A stretch of 64,000 nucleotides of DNA, from NCBI RefSeq assembly GCF_900101885.1, contig NZ_FNAN01000002.1, positions 372,001-436,000 on the forward strand, given 5' to 3'. The stretch is from Dyadobacter soli (GTDB taxonomy: Bacteria; Bacteroidota; Bacteroidia; Cytophagales; Spirosomataceae). Of the stretch, positions 10,520 through 20,100 are shown piece after piece. The position numbers and the translations under genes are program-made. How positions within the stretch are numbered: position 1 is the first letter of the stretch; each line of letters begins with the position of its first letter. Below the pieces are notes generated by a model. The model did no database searches and was not told the DNA's origin. It was given only the letters and a program-made list of their open reading frames with translations.

Positions 10520-10949
10520 GGTACGCTTGCCCTTTGGGCATTTTGCGGTAAGCTTTGAGGATTTTCTTTCCGTCGGGCCCGAAGTTCAGCGCGCCGATGC
10601 TCCATTCGTAGATCAGCACGGCGAACAGTAACCCTATAAAAACGCAAATGCCGAGGTACCCTGGCCATCCGAGTTCACGGAAAGCCAGCGCCCACAGCAC
10701 GATAAATACCACCTCGATGTCGAAAATGACAAACATCATCGCGATCAGATAGAACTGAGCGGAAAACCGCAGCCTCGCCGAGCCCGTTTCGAGTATCCCC
10801 GATTCGTAGGGTTGGTCGGATGCCGCTGTGCGGTGACGTTGTCCGAGAAAGTATGAAAGCGAAATAATCAATGTCAGTAATGCAAAAACCAGTAAAGTGT
10901 ATAGCCAAAAAGGCCATCCTGGCGTGCCAGACGCATTTAAACGATCCAT
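10500..10949 (-). CDS. nuoA: NADH-quinone oxidoreductase subunit A
   Basis: The first gene of the complex I operon, a small membrane protein with three hydrophobic helices. It has the family's conserved segment [35 protein letters not shown], where the acidic residues of the last part are characteristic. The frame is open to a TTG at 10955, but the ATG at 10949 (MDRLNASG) is the better start. The remaining distance to the CBS gene upstream (about 95 bp) must carry the operon promoter if transcription starts here. Confidence 0.95.
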   Translation of the reverse strand: MDRLNASGTPGWPFWLYTLLVFALLTLIISLSYFLGQRHRTAASDQPYESGILETGSARLRFSAQFYLIAMMFVIFDIEVVFIVLWALAFRELGWPGYLGICVFIGLLFAVLIYEWSIGALNFGPDGKKILKAYRKMPKGQAYHELVAK

Positions 10950-11044
10950 AAGCAATCCAATTTAGAAAACGGGAACAGCAACAAAACTGTATTCTCTCAG
11001 ATTGGCGTGATGAAATGGGTAAGATGATGGAAGTGAAGAAATGC

Positions 11045-11476
11045 TTAGATGCCGGTAATGTAATGTTTCAGGTTATCTATTACGTATTCCTGATCCTCGA
11101 TGATGTACTTGACTACGTCTCCAATGGAAATGATACCTGTGAGTTGTTCGTCGTCGATAACAGGGAGATGCCTGATAAATTTGTCCGTCATGCAAGCCAT
11201 ACAGTCTTCAATAGATGTATCCGAAGATACCGTCAGGGGATTGCTTGTCATAATTTCCCCCACCAACAAATCTTTAGAGGCCTTACCTCTCAGGATAACT
11301 TTACGTGCGTAATCCCTTTCTGTGAAGATTCCAACGACGTGCTGCGTTTCCATTACCAGCAGCGCGCCGATGTTTTTTTCAGCCATCAGTTCCAGAGCTT
11401 CGAAAACAGTGTTGTCCGGCCGAATAGACACTGGTCCTGTTTTCTTTGTTTCGAGAATATTTCTGACTTTCCCCAT
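11045..11476 (-). CDS. CBS-domain pair protein
   Basis: A 143-residue protein made almost entirely of two CBS domains (about residues 8-65 and 73-130). Signatures are DNTVFEALELMAEKNIGALLV, GIFTERDYARKVILRGK, and in the second repeat DTSIEDCMACMTDKFIRHLPVIDDEQLTGIISIGDVV. Stand-alone CBS pairs bind adenosyl nucleotides and often modulate partner enzymes; no partner domain is present here. It is transcribed towards nuoA but separated by about 95 bp. The specific ligand cannot be read from sequence. Confidence 0.92.
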   Translation of the reverse strand: MGKVRNILETKKTGPVSIRPDNTVFEALELMAEKNIGALLVMETQHVVGIFTERDYARKVILRGKASKDLLVGEIMTSNPLTVSSDTSIEDCMACMTDKFIRHLPVIDDEQLTGIISIGDVVKYIIEDQEYVIDNLKHYITGI

Positions 11477-11620
11477 AATTAGGTCCTTCCTCTACATAGA
11501 TTCAGCGATAAATTTTGGTTACATAAATGTATCGATCAATCCGATAAAAAGCTACTATTCGGCCATTTTTTTATATTTTTTCGGGAACAAGGATTTTTTC
11601 AACTAACACACCCAAAAACT

Positions 11621-12073
11621 ATGGCCAAAAACCGCCTGCTACGAATGGACAACATAGGCATCGTCGTGGAATCCCTCGACACCGCCGTTGCATTTTTTAC
11701 AGAACTGGGACTCACGCTCGAAGGGCGGGGCAACATCGAAGGAGAATGGGCCGGCCGCGTGACCGGACTGGGCAATCAGCATGTGGAAGTTGCCATGATG
11801 GTTACCCCCGACGGTCACAGCCGGCTGGAACTATCGAGATTCATCCACCCTCCCATCGAATCCGATCACCGGACGGCGCCCGTCAATGCGCTCGGCTATC
11901 TGCGGGCGATGTTCGCTGTTGAAGATATTGATGAAATGGTTGCAAGGCTCCTGAAACACGGCGCCCAGCTGGTGGGCGAAGTGGTACAGTACGAGCACTC
12001 CTACCGGCTCTGCTATATGCGTGGCCCGGAAGGGATTCTGGTTGGGCTGGCGGAGGAAATCGGCAGGAAGTAA
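11621..12073 (+). CDS. VOC (glyoxalase/bleomycin resistance) family protein
   Basis: A 150-residue protein with one vicinal-oxygen-chelate domain: N-terminal beta strand RMDNIGIVVESLDTAVAFFTELGL, central GNQHVEVAMMVTPDGHSRLELSRF, and C-terminal SYRLCYMRGPEGILVGLAEEIG. Family members are small metal-dependent lyases, dioxygenases or binding proteins; the substrate is not predictable. The gene is divergent from the CBS gene (144 bp between them) and ends one base before the convergent serine hydrolase gene. Confidence 0.9.
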   Translation: MAKNRLLRMDNIGIVVESLDTAVAFFTELGLTLEGRGNIEGEWAGRVTGLGNQHVEVAMMVTPDGHSRLELSRFIHPPIESDHRTAPVNALGYLRAMFAVEDIDEMVARLLKHGAQLVGEVVQYEHSYRLCYMRGPEGILVGLAEEIGRK

Positions 12074-13252
12074 TCAGGAAATCAGCAGGGTGTTCAGCAC
12101 CGTCGCCAACTTCGGGTGAAAGAGCACTTTACCGCCATTATCACTATTGGTAAACATCACAAACCCCGACTTTCGCGCCACCGACCCCATAGTAAGCGAC
12201 CGGAAACCATCCTGACCACCCGAATGCAAGATCACATCGCCCGTTTTGCGCTGCTGTACCGCCCAGCCCAGCGCCCATGCGTCGGCCCCATCGATCTTTC
12301 CCTCCTCTTTCAGTTTTACCTGCGGCCGCAGCATTTCCTGGTGCATTTTCTTTGTTAACCTAAACGAATTCGCTGGCCTGGGGTCCAGCACTTCGATCAG
12401 GAATTTTGCGTAATCGGTGCAAGTCGTATGAAGCTCACCCATTGCGCCGTAACGGGCAATATCTGTTGCAGTCGGTCTCTTTTTCGCATGCGGTTTGCCT
12501 GCCACATCATGCGGGCTTGCCGCCTGCTTTGCAAATTCATTTCGCCAGACATAACCGCTGGATTTCATTCCGAACGGCGCCAGCACATTTTGTTTCAAAG
12601 CAGCATCGAAATCCGTCGCGCAAACCTTCAAATCCGCCTCGTACTGCCCGCATTCGCCTGCATTCTCCCGCCCGTGTACACGAGCGATGACCGATTGCAG
12701 GCACCAGTATCCTTCCCCGGAGTAATCAAATTGCGACCCTGGTTTGAAATGTACCTTTAAAGGACTATCGGTAGAGCGGATATTCTGGAAGCCCGTAGTG
12801 TGCGAAAGCACGTGGCGCGGCGTAATCAGGTCCAGCTGCGGATCATTCCCCAAGAAAGACATCGGTACATATTTGCTCAGCGGCGTATCCAGGCCGATCA
12901 CCTTGTTTTCACAAAGCTTCAACACGAAATAGGCAAACACCGTCTTACTCACCGAAGCCGCTTCAAACACCGTGTCCGTCCCGACCCGCTCTTTGTTCTC
13001 CACATTTTTCACCCCAAAACCCTGCTGCCAGAATACCTTCCCATCGCCAACAAGCGCGATGGACGTGCCCGGCACCACCGACTCCTGCATGAGCTGGGGA
13101 ATCAGTTTCGTGAGCTCGTCGATGATTTGCTTGTTGCCATAGTGGAGCGGTTTCGCTTTCGTTTCAGACGCGAAAGGCCAGCCTGTCCGGAGCGGCAGGC
13201 ACGATGCCAGGACCGGAATGGTGGTTGTTTTGAGGAAAATTCGTCGGCGCAT
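12074..13252 (-). CDS. Serine hydrolase of the class C beta-lactamase-like family
   Basis: A 392-residue protein with an N-terminal export signal that starts with MRRRIFLKTTTIP. The serine nucleophile motif SxxK is seen as SVSK in EAASVSKTVFAYFV. A Tyr motif is present as YSGEGYW, and the third motif as HSGGQDGF in place of KTG. These are the catalytic elements of penicillin-binding-protein-like esterases and beta-lactamases, acting in the periplasm. It is probably an esterase/peptidase; resistance activity cannot be claimed from sequence. Its 3' end abuts the VOC gene. Confidence 0.9.
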   Translation of the reverse strand: MRRRIFLKTTTIPVLASCLPLRTGWPFASETKAKPLHYGNKQIIDELTKLIPQLMQESVVPGTSIALVGDGKVFWQQGFGVKNVENKERVGTDTVFEAASVSKTVFAYFVLKLCENKVIGLDTPLSKYVPMSFLGNDPQLDLITPRHVLSHTTGFQNIRSTDSPLKVHFKPGSQFDYSGEGYWCLQSVIARVHGRENAGECGQYEADLKVCATDFDAALKQNVLAPFGMKSSGYVWRNEFAKQAASPHDVAGKPHAKKRPTATDIARYGAMGELHTTCTDYAKFLIEVLDPRPANSFRLTKKMHQEMLRPQVKLKEEGKIDGADAWALGWAVQQRKTGDVILHSGGQDGFRSLTMGSVARKSGFVMFTNSDNGGKVLFHPKLATVLNTLLIS

Positions 13253-13324
13253 TGGGGTGTAGCTGTTTGATTATCAATGGATGTGATTAAAAATCATTGA
13301 TCGGCGAGAACTACTGTGTGTGGC

Positions 13325-13483
13325 ATGGCTGATGGGTCTAAATCTAGCAAAATCTCTGAAAAACCGGCAGCAATAGCCTATATTAAGGGCTACAATCACA
13401 ATACATCAAAGGGCGTTAATGCAGATCTGGCCAACTGGCAGGTCTTCGCCCACATTTTCAAGGGAGCATCTATTTATGAGTAG
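13325..13483 (+). pseudogene. Short ORF, probable 5' fragment of a decayed gene
   Basis: An ATG at 13325 opens a 52-codon frame (MADGSKSSKISEKPAAIAYI... to GASIYE) that stops at TAG 13481. Five bases later a different frame opens at 13489 and reads without stop into the next ORF (PHQENEKAEAIKQLSHLLEK...). A single frameshift near 13470-13490 would join them into one protein of about 200 residues. I do not recognise the family. It lies between the serine hydrolase gene and the left end of the integrated element, so it belongs to the chromosome flank. Confidence 0.4.
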
Positions 13484-13611
13484 CATAGCCTCATCAGGAG
13501 AACGAAAAAGCTGAGGCCATCAAGCAACTGTCCCACTTACTGGAAAAGCACCCACCAAACAGCCCCCAGGGAAATCGCCAGGACACGCCGTTAAAAATTA
13601 CCAGAGAGTAC

Positions 13612-13929
13612 TTGATCGAAGGCCCTCCCTTCCCGGAAGACTCCGTTCACAAAATAGTCGATTATGCTTCGCTGCTAGACGAAGCGCTGAGCGTGCTTTT
13701 ACAGAATGAACTTCAATGCGGGAACAAGATCCTCGAAGTGGCAATGGACTGGCCGGACACCGGTTCTGTCTTTGTTTTATTGAAACGGCGCTTTGTGGGG
13801 CATTACCAGCACGATACTTTTAAATACACGGAGATTAACGATCCACACTACTGGTTCGCTGAATATAGTACTAATCATCGACCGCTCCATTCTGTTTGCT
13901 GCCGATGGGATGAACCGCTGGGGGTGTGA
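13612..13929 (+). CDS. Hypothetical protein, likely 5'-damaged
   Basis: From a TTG at 13612 the frame encodes 105 residues with normal composition (ending VCCRWDEPLGV). The same frame is open upstream to 13489 with protein-like sequence but no ATG, so the annotated start is probably not native. The gene may be the 3' part of a frameshifted gene beginning at 13325. No family recognised; no signal peptide. It ends 31 bases before the left attachment repeat of the element, so insertion did not cut its coding end. Confidence 0.5.
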   Translation: MIEGPPFPEDSVHKIVDYASLLDEALSVLLQNELQCGNKILEVAMDWPDTGSVFVLLKRRFVGHYQHDTFKYTEINDPHYWFAEYSTNHRPLHSVCCRWDEPLGV

Positions 13930-13960
13930 TTCGATGCGGGGGTGAGTATGGAGTTGGTTG

Positions 13961-13975
13961 TTATTTGCCGATACA
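13961..13975. other. attL: Left attachment site: copy of the mnmE 3' end
   Basis: Fifteen bases whose reverse complement is TGTATCGGCAAATAA, encoding C-I-G-K-stop. The mnmE end at 41353-41367 reads TGTATCGGGAAGTAA on the same strand. The two mismatches are both in wobble positions, so the copy preserves the MnmE C-terminal peptide. Sequence on either side of the two copies does not match, which marks the limits of the shared core. Confidence 0.82.
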
Positions 13976-14016
13976 TTATTTATTACCAACTGAATAACAA
14001 TTAGTTAAATGCATCC

Positions 14017-14036
14017 AGGTACAAAATAGGTACAAA
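14017..14036 (+). repeat. Left arm-type repeat (tandem AGGTACAAA)
   Basis: AGGTACAAAATAGGTACAAA lies 41 bp inside the left attachment repeat. It matches, with one extra base in the spacer, the AGGTACAAAAAGGTACAAA at 41224-41242 beside the right end. Paired short repeats near both ends are the usual layout of tyrosine-integrase arm-binding sites; that function is inferred. Confidence 0.7.
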
Positions 14037-14225
14037 TCACGATAAAATGGGAAAAATTGATGTGAAAATTACCATCCCATATTTGTGTCGATCATTTACC
14101 GAAATCGGTAACAAACAGCGTCATAAAAAATTCGTTATCGCCTTCTCCACCCCGAAAATACTTGATTTTATTTTAACCTTCCATTTATCAGCTTTTGGTT
14201 AATTTCGAAGCGAGCAAATTTTACC

Positions 14226-15197
14226 ATGCAAAATCAGATAGAAATTCACAAGAGCAGTGACGGCCAAACTCAAATCGAAGTAAAGTTTGATCAGGACACC
14301 GTCTGGCTTAGCCAAAAGCAAATGTCCGACTTATTTGAAAAGGACAGCGATACAATCGGATTGCACTTAAAAAATATATTTAGCGAAGAAGAGCTGGTAG
14401 CAGCCTCAACTACCGAGGATTTCTCGGTAGTTCAGCAGGAGGGTAAGCGCCAAGTCAAAAGAACGATCAAATTCTATAATTTAGACGCCGTCATTTCGGT
14501 AGGCTACCGAGTGAACTCAAAACGCGGTACTCAATTTCGTCAATGGGCAACGCAACGCTTGAAGGATTATCTGATACAGGGTTACGCCTTAAACGAGAAG
14601 CGGCTGCTCCAGAAGCAACAGCAGGTTCAAACACTGAAAGACGGAATCCGTATTCTAAGCAGAGCCATCGAAACGAAGACCGGAGATCCTGATATCACAT
14701 GGCTTGATCAGTTTGCAAAAGGTCTTGAACTACTAGACGACTACGATCATGAAAATCTTGATCAGAAAGGTAGAAACACGCATCCTGCAACATATCCGGA
14801 ACTGCCAGACTACCAAAATATTATTGAAGCCATGAGGGGTGATTTCGAATCGTCAGTTTTCGGCAAAGAAAAAGATGATAGTTTCAAAGGATCGGTTGCC
14901 CAGATAAGCAAAGGCTTTGGCGATATTGATTTTTATCCTTCGATAGAGGAAAAGGCAGCCACCCTACTCTATCTGATCATCAAAAATCACTCGTTTGTGG
15001 ATGGCAATAAGCGTATTGCTGCCGCCTGTTTTTTGCTTTTCCTGGAAGTGAATGGATTGTTAAAGTCGAAATACGGAGATCTGCTCATTAGTAATGAGGC
15101 GCTTGCCAGCTTAACGCTCTTTGCCGCTGCTAGTAAGCCGGAAGAGATGGATACAGTTAAGAAGTTGATAATTAGTGTGCTGAATCGGAATCAGTAA
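14226..15197 (+). CDS. RhuM-family protein with C-terminal Fic/Doc domain
   Basis: A 323-residue protein. Residues about 1-140 match the RhuM-type virulence domain (TVWLSQKQMSDLFEKD, HLKNIFSEEEL, FYNLDAVISVGYRVNSKRGTQFRQWATQRLKDYLIQGYAL split over the region). The C-terminus is a Fic/Doc domain with HSFVDGNKR at 255-263, the catalytic HxFxxGN(K)R loop. Fic/Doc enzymes AMPylate or phosphorylate proteins, and Doc acts on EF-Tu. No separate antitoxin gene is adjacent; the RhuM half may do that job (inference). It is the first gene inside the left end of the element. The ATG at 14226 is the only plausible start. Confidence 0.88.
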   Translation: MQNQIEIHKSSDGQTQIEVKFDQDTVWLSQKQMSDLFEKDSDTIGLHLKNIFSEEELVAASTTEDFSVVQQEGKRQVKRTIKFYNLDAVISVGYRVNSKRGTQFRQWATQRLKDYLIQGYALNEKRLLQKQQQVQTLKDGIRILSRAIETKTGDPDITWLDQFAKGLELLDDYDHENLDQKGRNTHPATYPELPDYQNIIEAMRGDFESSVFGKEKDDSFKGSVAQISKGFGDIDFYPSIEEKAATLLYLIIKNHSFVDGNKRIAAACFLLFLEVNGLLKSKYGDLLISNEALASLTLFAAASKPEEMDTVKKLIISVLNRNQ

Positions 15198-15394
15198 ACT
15201 GACTTTGACTTGATGAAAATCCAGTAAACAGCAATGTAAAGACAACACCTAAGGTAATATGTTTAACCAGAATCTCCTGACAATTTAATAATCTACCCTT
15301 GCTCATTAAATGGATACTAATTGCGAGATATAATATAATCCAATAGTTTCCTTTTTTGATTAATTATAAAATATTAACTATATATCTCTAATTT

Positions 15395-15402
15395 TAAATT
15401 TG
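15395..15402 (+). promoter_or_regulatory. Promoter -7 box of the RES gene
   Basis: TAAATTTG matches the Bacteroidota TAnnTTTG box and lies 17 bases before the ATG at 15420, in a very AT-rich 220-bp spacer that holds no other feature I can support. I do not see a well-spaced -33 box. Confidence 0.45.
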
Positions 15403-15419
15403 TTTTTATCTCCTTGCAT

Positions 15420-16262
15420 ATGGTCACAGTTCAACAAGTAAAAAATTGCATTGAAAGCCTTGAATTGCTGGATCCAGCAGATCCAGCAGTACTAGAAAAA
15501 GCACAATTAGCTTTTCAAACTATGGGCAAAATTCTCTATTTAGCATTAGATTTACCTGCCAATTTAATTGTTTTTCATACAAGAACACACGACAGCGATG
15601 AACTTTATACAAATTTCCATGAGATTGAATGCCCCAAACCGGAACATGTGAAAAATTTTGGCAGATGTAATCTCCCTAATAAGCCCGTCTTTTATTGTTC
15701 CGAAGATAGATCTACGTCTTATGCCGAATTACTACAATACTGGATTGAAGAAAAAAAAGGTAAGTTTTTATATGTGACCATAAGCAAATGGCAACTTGAA
15801 AGCCAACTTAGAGCGTTGATAGTGCCAAACCCAGATAAAAATTCAAGAACTACTGAATTTGACAAAAATCATGGAGCCAAATTTGATAATCTACTCAAGC
15901 AAATAGATAATGAAGATTCAAGGGTCGCATTGGTCATGTTTTTTAGCTACATACACGAAAAAATGAGAAAAGCCGCTAAGCACGATCTCAAAACTTATAT
16001 CATAACATCCAGCTATTGTGATTATGCTCTAAGTTCAAACAAAAGCGTCGACGCAATTCTATATCCAAGCGTGCCATTTAACGAAAGAGGACATAATATA
16101 GCAATTAAACAAGGTTTTGACTTTGATGATAAAATGAAGTTATTGACGGTTTATCGAAACAAATTTGAACGTTTTGAATTAGGGTCAGCAGCAAAATTTC
16201 AAGAAGCCGAACTTTTAGAAGCAAATAATATAAATAGAGACAAAAGGCTGATTGAATGGTAG
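15420..16262 (+). CDS. RES-domain protein (possible NAD-degrading toxin fold)
   Basis: A 280-residue protein. The RES-type pattern is visible: an Arg in FHTRTHDSDEL, the GRCNLPNKPVFYCSEDRSTSYAEL block (Gly-Arg-x-Asn ... Tyr ... AlaGlu), and near the C-terminus AILYPSVPFNERGHNIAIKQ, which resembles the family's YPSvr..g..Nial signature. RES toxins are ART-fold enzymes that degrade NAD, normally paired with a Xre/MbcA antitoxin, which is absent here. It is longer than a minimal RES toxin, with an extra N-terminal helix region of about 50 residues. It converges on the seven-gene operon; a role in the same defence island is inference. The frame also allows TTG at 15414. Confidence 0.68.
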   Translation: MVTVQQVKNCIESLELLDPADPAVLEKAQLAFQTMGKILYLALDLPANLIVFHTRTHDSDELYTNFHEIECPKPEHVKNFGRCNLPNKPVFYCSEDRSTSYAELLQYWIEEKKGKFLYVTISKWQLESQLRALIVPNPDKNSRTTEFDKNHGAKFDNLLKQIDNEDSRVALVMFFSYIHEKMRKAAKHDLKTYIITSSYCDYALSSNKSVDAILYPSVPFNERGHNIAIKQGFDFDDKMKLLTVYRNKFERFELGSAAKFQEAELLEANNINRDKRLIEW

Positions 16263-16310
16263 TCTAGCTATTCTTTTGAACATTGAACTCGCTAGGAATA
16301 ACCAGGTCGA

Positions 16311-16345
16311 CGGAAATAAAAAAAGGGCTGAGAATTTCTCGGCCC
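16311..16345 (-). terminator. Rho-independent terminator of the seven-gene operon
   Basis: Inverted repeat GGGCTGAG (16325-16332), 5-base loop, CTCGGCCC (16338-16345). On the minus strand it is followed by a run of T (A-run on plus at 16317-16324). It lies between the converging RES gene and the PP2C gene and would end the long operon transcript. Confidence 0.75.
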
Positions 16346-16422
16346 CTTCTCAAATTCACTTATTGAGCAATTTCTCAAAAAAACTCAACTGTCAGATATA
16401 GTGTTGGCTATTACACATCATC

Positions 16423-17130
16423 TTAATCAAAGCAGATAAGACCGAATGTGAAATTGTCTGACGCATCCCTGTCAAGCCTTGATTCCAACTCAACATTAAG
16501 ATCAGCCAGTGAATCAGCATCATTTAGCATTCTTTCCAGTTGTAAGCCGTCGAATAGGTCGTGTACACCATCAGAACAAACGAATAGTATATCAGTACTG
16601 CAATCAAAGGTATTAGTATAAAATACTGCCTGGGAGGTGTTTAGATTACCTTGTATAGAACGTGTAACTACATGCCGATACTTCGATAGTTGGGATAATT
16701 CTATAATGGAACCATTCTCTACAAGATCATTCACCAATGTGTGAGGCGTAGATTCAAAAAGCAATTTTTTGTTTCTAAAATGAAAGATTTTTACATCTCC
16801 AATCCAGAAGTATGATAATTCATTTCCTTTGATTACCACTCCACCAACAGTGGCTCCCATAGTGGCAATTTTTCTGTTGTTATGTTGACGAATTGCCAGA
16901 TTCGACTTATTAATCCCCTTTTGAAGATGAAAATCGTCAATTGTTTGAACTGTTGATAGATAAGTTACTATGTTCTCACATACGATACTAGCTGCTATTT
17001 CACCGTGATCATAGCCCCCCATGCCGTCAACGACAGCTAGAAGATATGACCCATCACTTGCTGTGTATTCGAAGATCAAATCTTGATTTATGTCTCGCTT
17101 ACCTTTGTGAGAAACTGTCAGTGCTTTCAT
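16423..17130 (-). CDS. PP2C-family Ser/Thr protein phosphatase, last gene of the defence operon
   Basis: A 235-residue stand-alone PP2C (PPM) phosphatase. Metal-binding motifs are visible in order: KGKRDINQD (Asp13/Asp17), VVDGMGGYDHGE (Asp35-Gly36), GD at 111-112, CSDGVHD (Asp187) and SDNFTF (Asp225). It is soluble, with no membrane segment. The start overlaps the 3' end of the HerA-like ATPase gene by 4 bp. Its natural partner is the kinase encoded three genes upstream, so it probably reverses that kinase's phosphorylation (inference). The fold is certain; the substrate is not known. Confidence 0.92.
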   Translation of the reverse strand: MKALTVSHKGKRDINQDLIFEYTASDGSYLLAVVDGMGGYDHGEIAASIVCENIVTYLSTVQTIDDFHLQKGINKSNLAIRQHNNRKIATMGATVGGVVIKGNELSYFWIGDVKIFHFRNKKLLFESTPHTLVNDLVENGSIIELSQLSKYRHVVTRSIQGNLNTSQAVFYTNTFDCSTDILFVCSDGVHDLFDGLQLERMLNDADSLADLNVELESRLDRDASDNFTFGLICFD

Positions 17131-20100
17131 TTCTTACTTATCGCCTGAATGGTGGCTCCACCATGTCTTGTTACTCTTGGTCGTGTGGAAATCTTTAACG
17201 GTCTCGATGAAATCCCGTTATCCGTTGCCTTAGTCGCCCATAAAAATCCCTCTCCGGGAACGAGCGAGCTCATATCAGCTGGTGATAAAGAAGAAAGTTG
17301 AGTAACAGACTTCTGGATGTGCTTTAACCATTGTGGACTGTTAAATTTATGGAGCAGAACAATAGAACTTAGCTCAATAATCTCATTTGGTAAACTTGGA
17401 GGATCTTGACTTGCTATCATAATACTCACTCCCTTGTGCCGCATTTCTCTAATTGCGGTTACGATATTTCCTGTTAAGTCTCTATTATCCATGTATTTAT
17501 GAGCTTCATCAAATACAATAAATTTATTGAAGTGCTCACCGCCAACTTCTTTTACCGCTGAGAAGATGTTCAGCATGATTACAAAAAGTCCTAAGGCCTC
17601 ATCCTTTACGATGAACTCATCGCGCAGATCGACTATGATCAATCTCCCTGGTTTTAGTTTATCACGTAGAGTAAATTTGTCATCAATGTATTCACTGGCA
17701 AAGCTCAACTTCTGTCTTGCCAACGCTTTTTGAGTGTTAGATAATAATTCGGATTCCTCTATACCTTTGGTAATGACATCTATCGATAAGTCCCTTCTTA
17801 GCGACTTCATAATGGCCTTCAGCTGCTTTATGTAAGTCGAATCATTACCACTAGCGCCGAGTAAGAACATCCAATCCTGAACATTCAATTCTCTAGAGTT
17901 GAACGCTATCGGATTCACCTCAATAGAAGGATATTCTTTCTGTCTTTCATCCATTTTATCTTTTGGAGTAAGAATAATTACATCCTCTATTTTATCAGGA
18001 TTAGCGCCGTATTTTTCTTTCAGTTTTCGGAGTTCCGCGTCCTTATCATTTGGCTGCTTCATGGTGGCGAACTCAGGCTCATAATCCATGCTTTCACTGT
18101 AATGAAAAATCACACCCGCCAATGGAGAAGGGAGCATGTTTATATTTTTGAATTGTTTCAATACCATTTCCGATATTGTGCCAATGGTGTAACTTTTTCC
18201 GCCGCCCTGGACACCAAAAAGACTTATCGTATTTGTTTCAGTCAAATCCATAGCGATCTTTTTACCGTGAAGGCTTTCACCCAAAATACCGTATTGGACA
18301 CTGGCTGAGTTTTTGCCAATTAGAATATCATAATCAGGGGGTGTGACGTTGGACTGATCGTCATTCGCATCAGATTCAGATTCATCTATGTCAACTTGAT
18401 AATCTTTTACATTAGCTGGACTAACCGGAGTATTATCAGGCGAATCGTTTACGGGTTGTCCAGTTTCTCCATCTTCATCATCTGGCTTTTTGTCGCCCAG
18501 CTCTGTTGGGGCTTTAACGTTCTGATCTTTCGATTTCAGTTTATGGATAAATGGCCTAAGCTTATTGTTGATGCCAATTGCTTCCCGCAACCCACCTTCA
18601 AGCTCCTGATCTTCAAGCCTTTTCGTATTCAAGTCAGAGTCAGGATCCAAAAGCTGCTCGATTAGATTTCCACCGAAAGTGAAAAAGGTAATGTCATGGT
18701 CAAGTGACTCCTTGTGATGTTTCTTGCTTGCGGAGAAATTGAAAATGACTCCAAGCTGCTTAAATGACAGTTTAAATCCAGCATTCAGAGTTTGTAAAAA
18801 CGCGTGATAGCTTGCGTAGGCGTTCTCGCCAAGGTATTTGTATCGGTAAGCTCTTCCAATGTAAAACTCTAGTAAGGACTTTAGTTCTTTGTTCTTAATC
18901 TCTCTATCTAATCGATCAAATGACAGATTATATTCTGGATCAAAATGCATTCTCATTGCCAGCATCGTGTTATCAATCTGCTCAAGCATTTTTGTTTTCA
19001 AATCGCCGATTTCGGCACCACCAATACTCTTTCTACATTTGATCTCAATGATAGTGATTTGAATTTCTCTATTCTCAGGGTTAATCGTCACAAGGAGATT
19101 GTCTGCCCGACTCTTACTTTCAGTAGGCAAGCTCTCAAAAAGATTATGGTGAAGATCAATTGGGATAAGGAATGACTCTTCAAGCAATCCTTTTTTCTCT
19201 AAAACTCTTTTGGTAAATGCCGAGCCAATAACTTCAAACGCCTTGTTCCTTGAAGAGTTGAGCTGTAGAATTAGAGAGCTAGATACAGCCCTTAAATCCT
19301 CGAGAAGAATTCTGACCTTAGTTTCATCTTTCGGAACATGAACATCGATATTGAATTCTTCAAAGTGTGGCGCCAAAAGACCCAGTACCTCGGAGGTAGG
19401 TCTTGTCGTCAAATAGGACGAAATTCCAGTTACTTCCTCTCCTGGCACATAATCTAGAAGGAAAGGTATCTTACCATCTTTGGAGGGCTGATCAAATATT
19501 TGGGGGCCAAGATTCTTATCAAATGTAATAACCCAATCTGAAAAGTCATGTAAATGAGTGAGAAGTACCTTGTCTTTGTCACTAAGACGCAACTGTGTCG
19601 ATGGAACTGAATCCGTAAATTTCGAAGCTAATGCTCCTGCAACGAAGGTTTGTAGATGTCTAAATAAATCCAATCCGATCTTTCCTGAGCCCGAGTAATC
19701 GGCGTGTGTCTGGCTACTCTCTATATATCGGTTCCATTTGATCTCGTTCTCTGACTCATTTACAGCAATTGTTGGAGATACTAGCAACCCATTCAAATAA
19801 AAGTTTCTGTCCTGCGTATAAGGTTTAATTAGCTCAACTGTTATGGGGAACGGGCTAATTAGAAAACTTAAATGAGCTGAAAACTGCCCAGGTAATTTGA
19901 GATAATCTGAAATGCTATTGATAGAGAACCTCATTTTAGGAAATAATCTGTTTGCAGAGGGTTGTGAAAACACCTCAGCTTCTTCGGAAATGTTAGATTC
20001 AGGATTTATTAAGGTTCTCAAAGCTTCACCATGCTCGATAATCTTATCAACTCCTTTAAAGATTCGAACTTCATATTTTATTCGTTGAAAGCTGCTTTCT

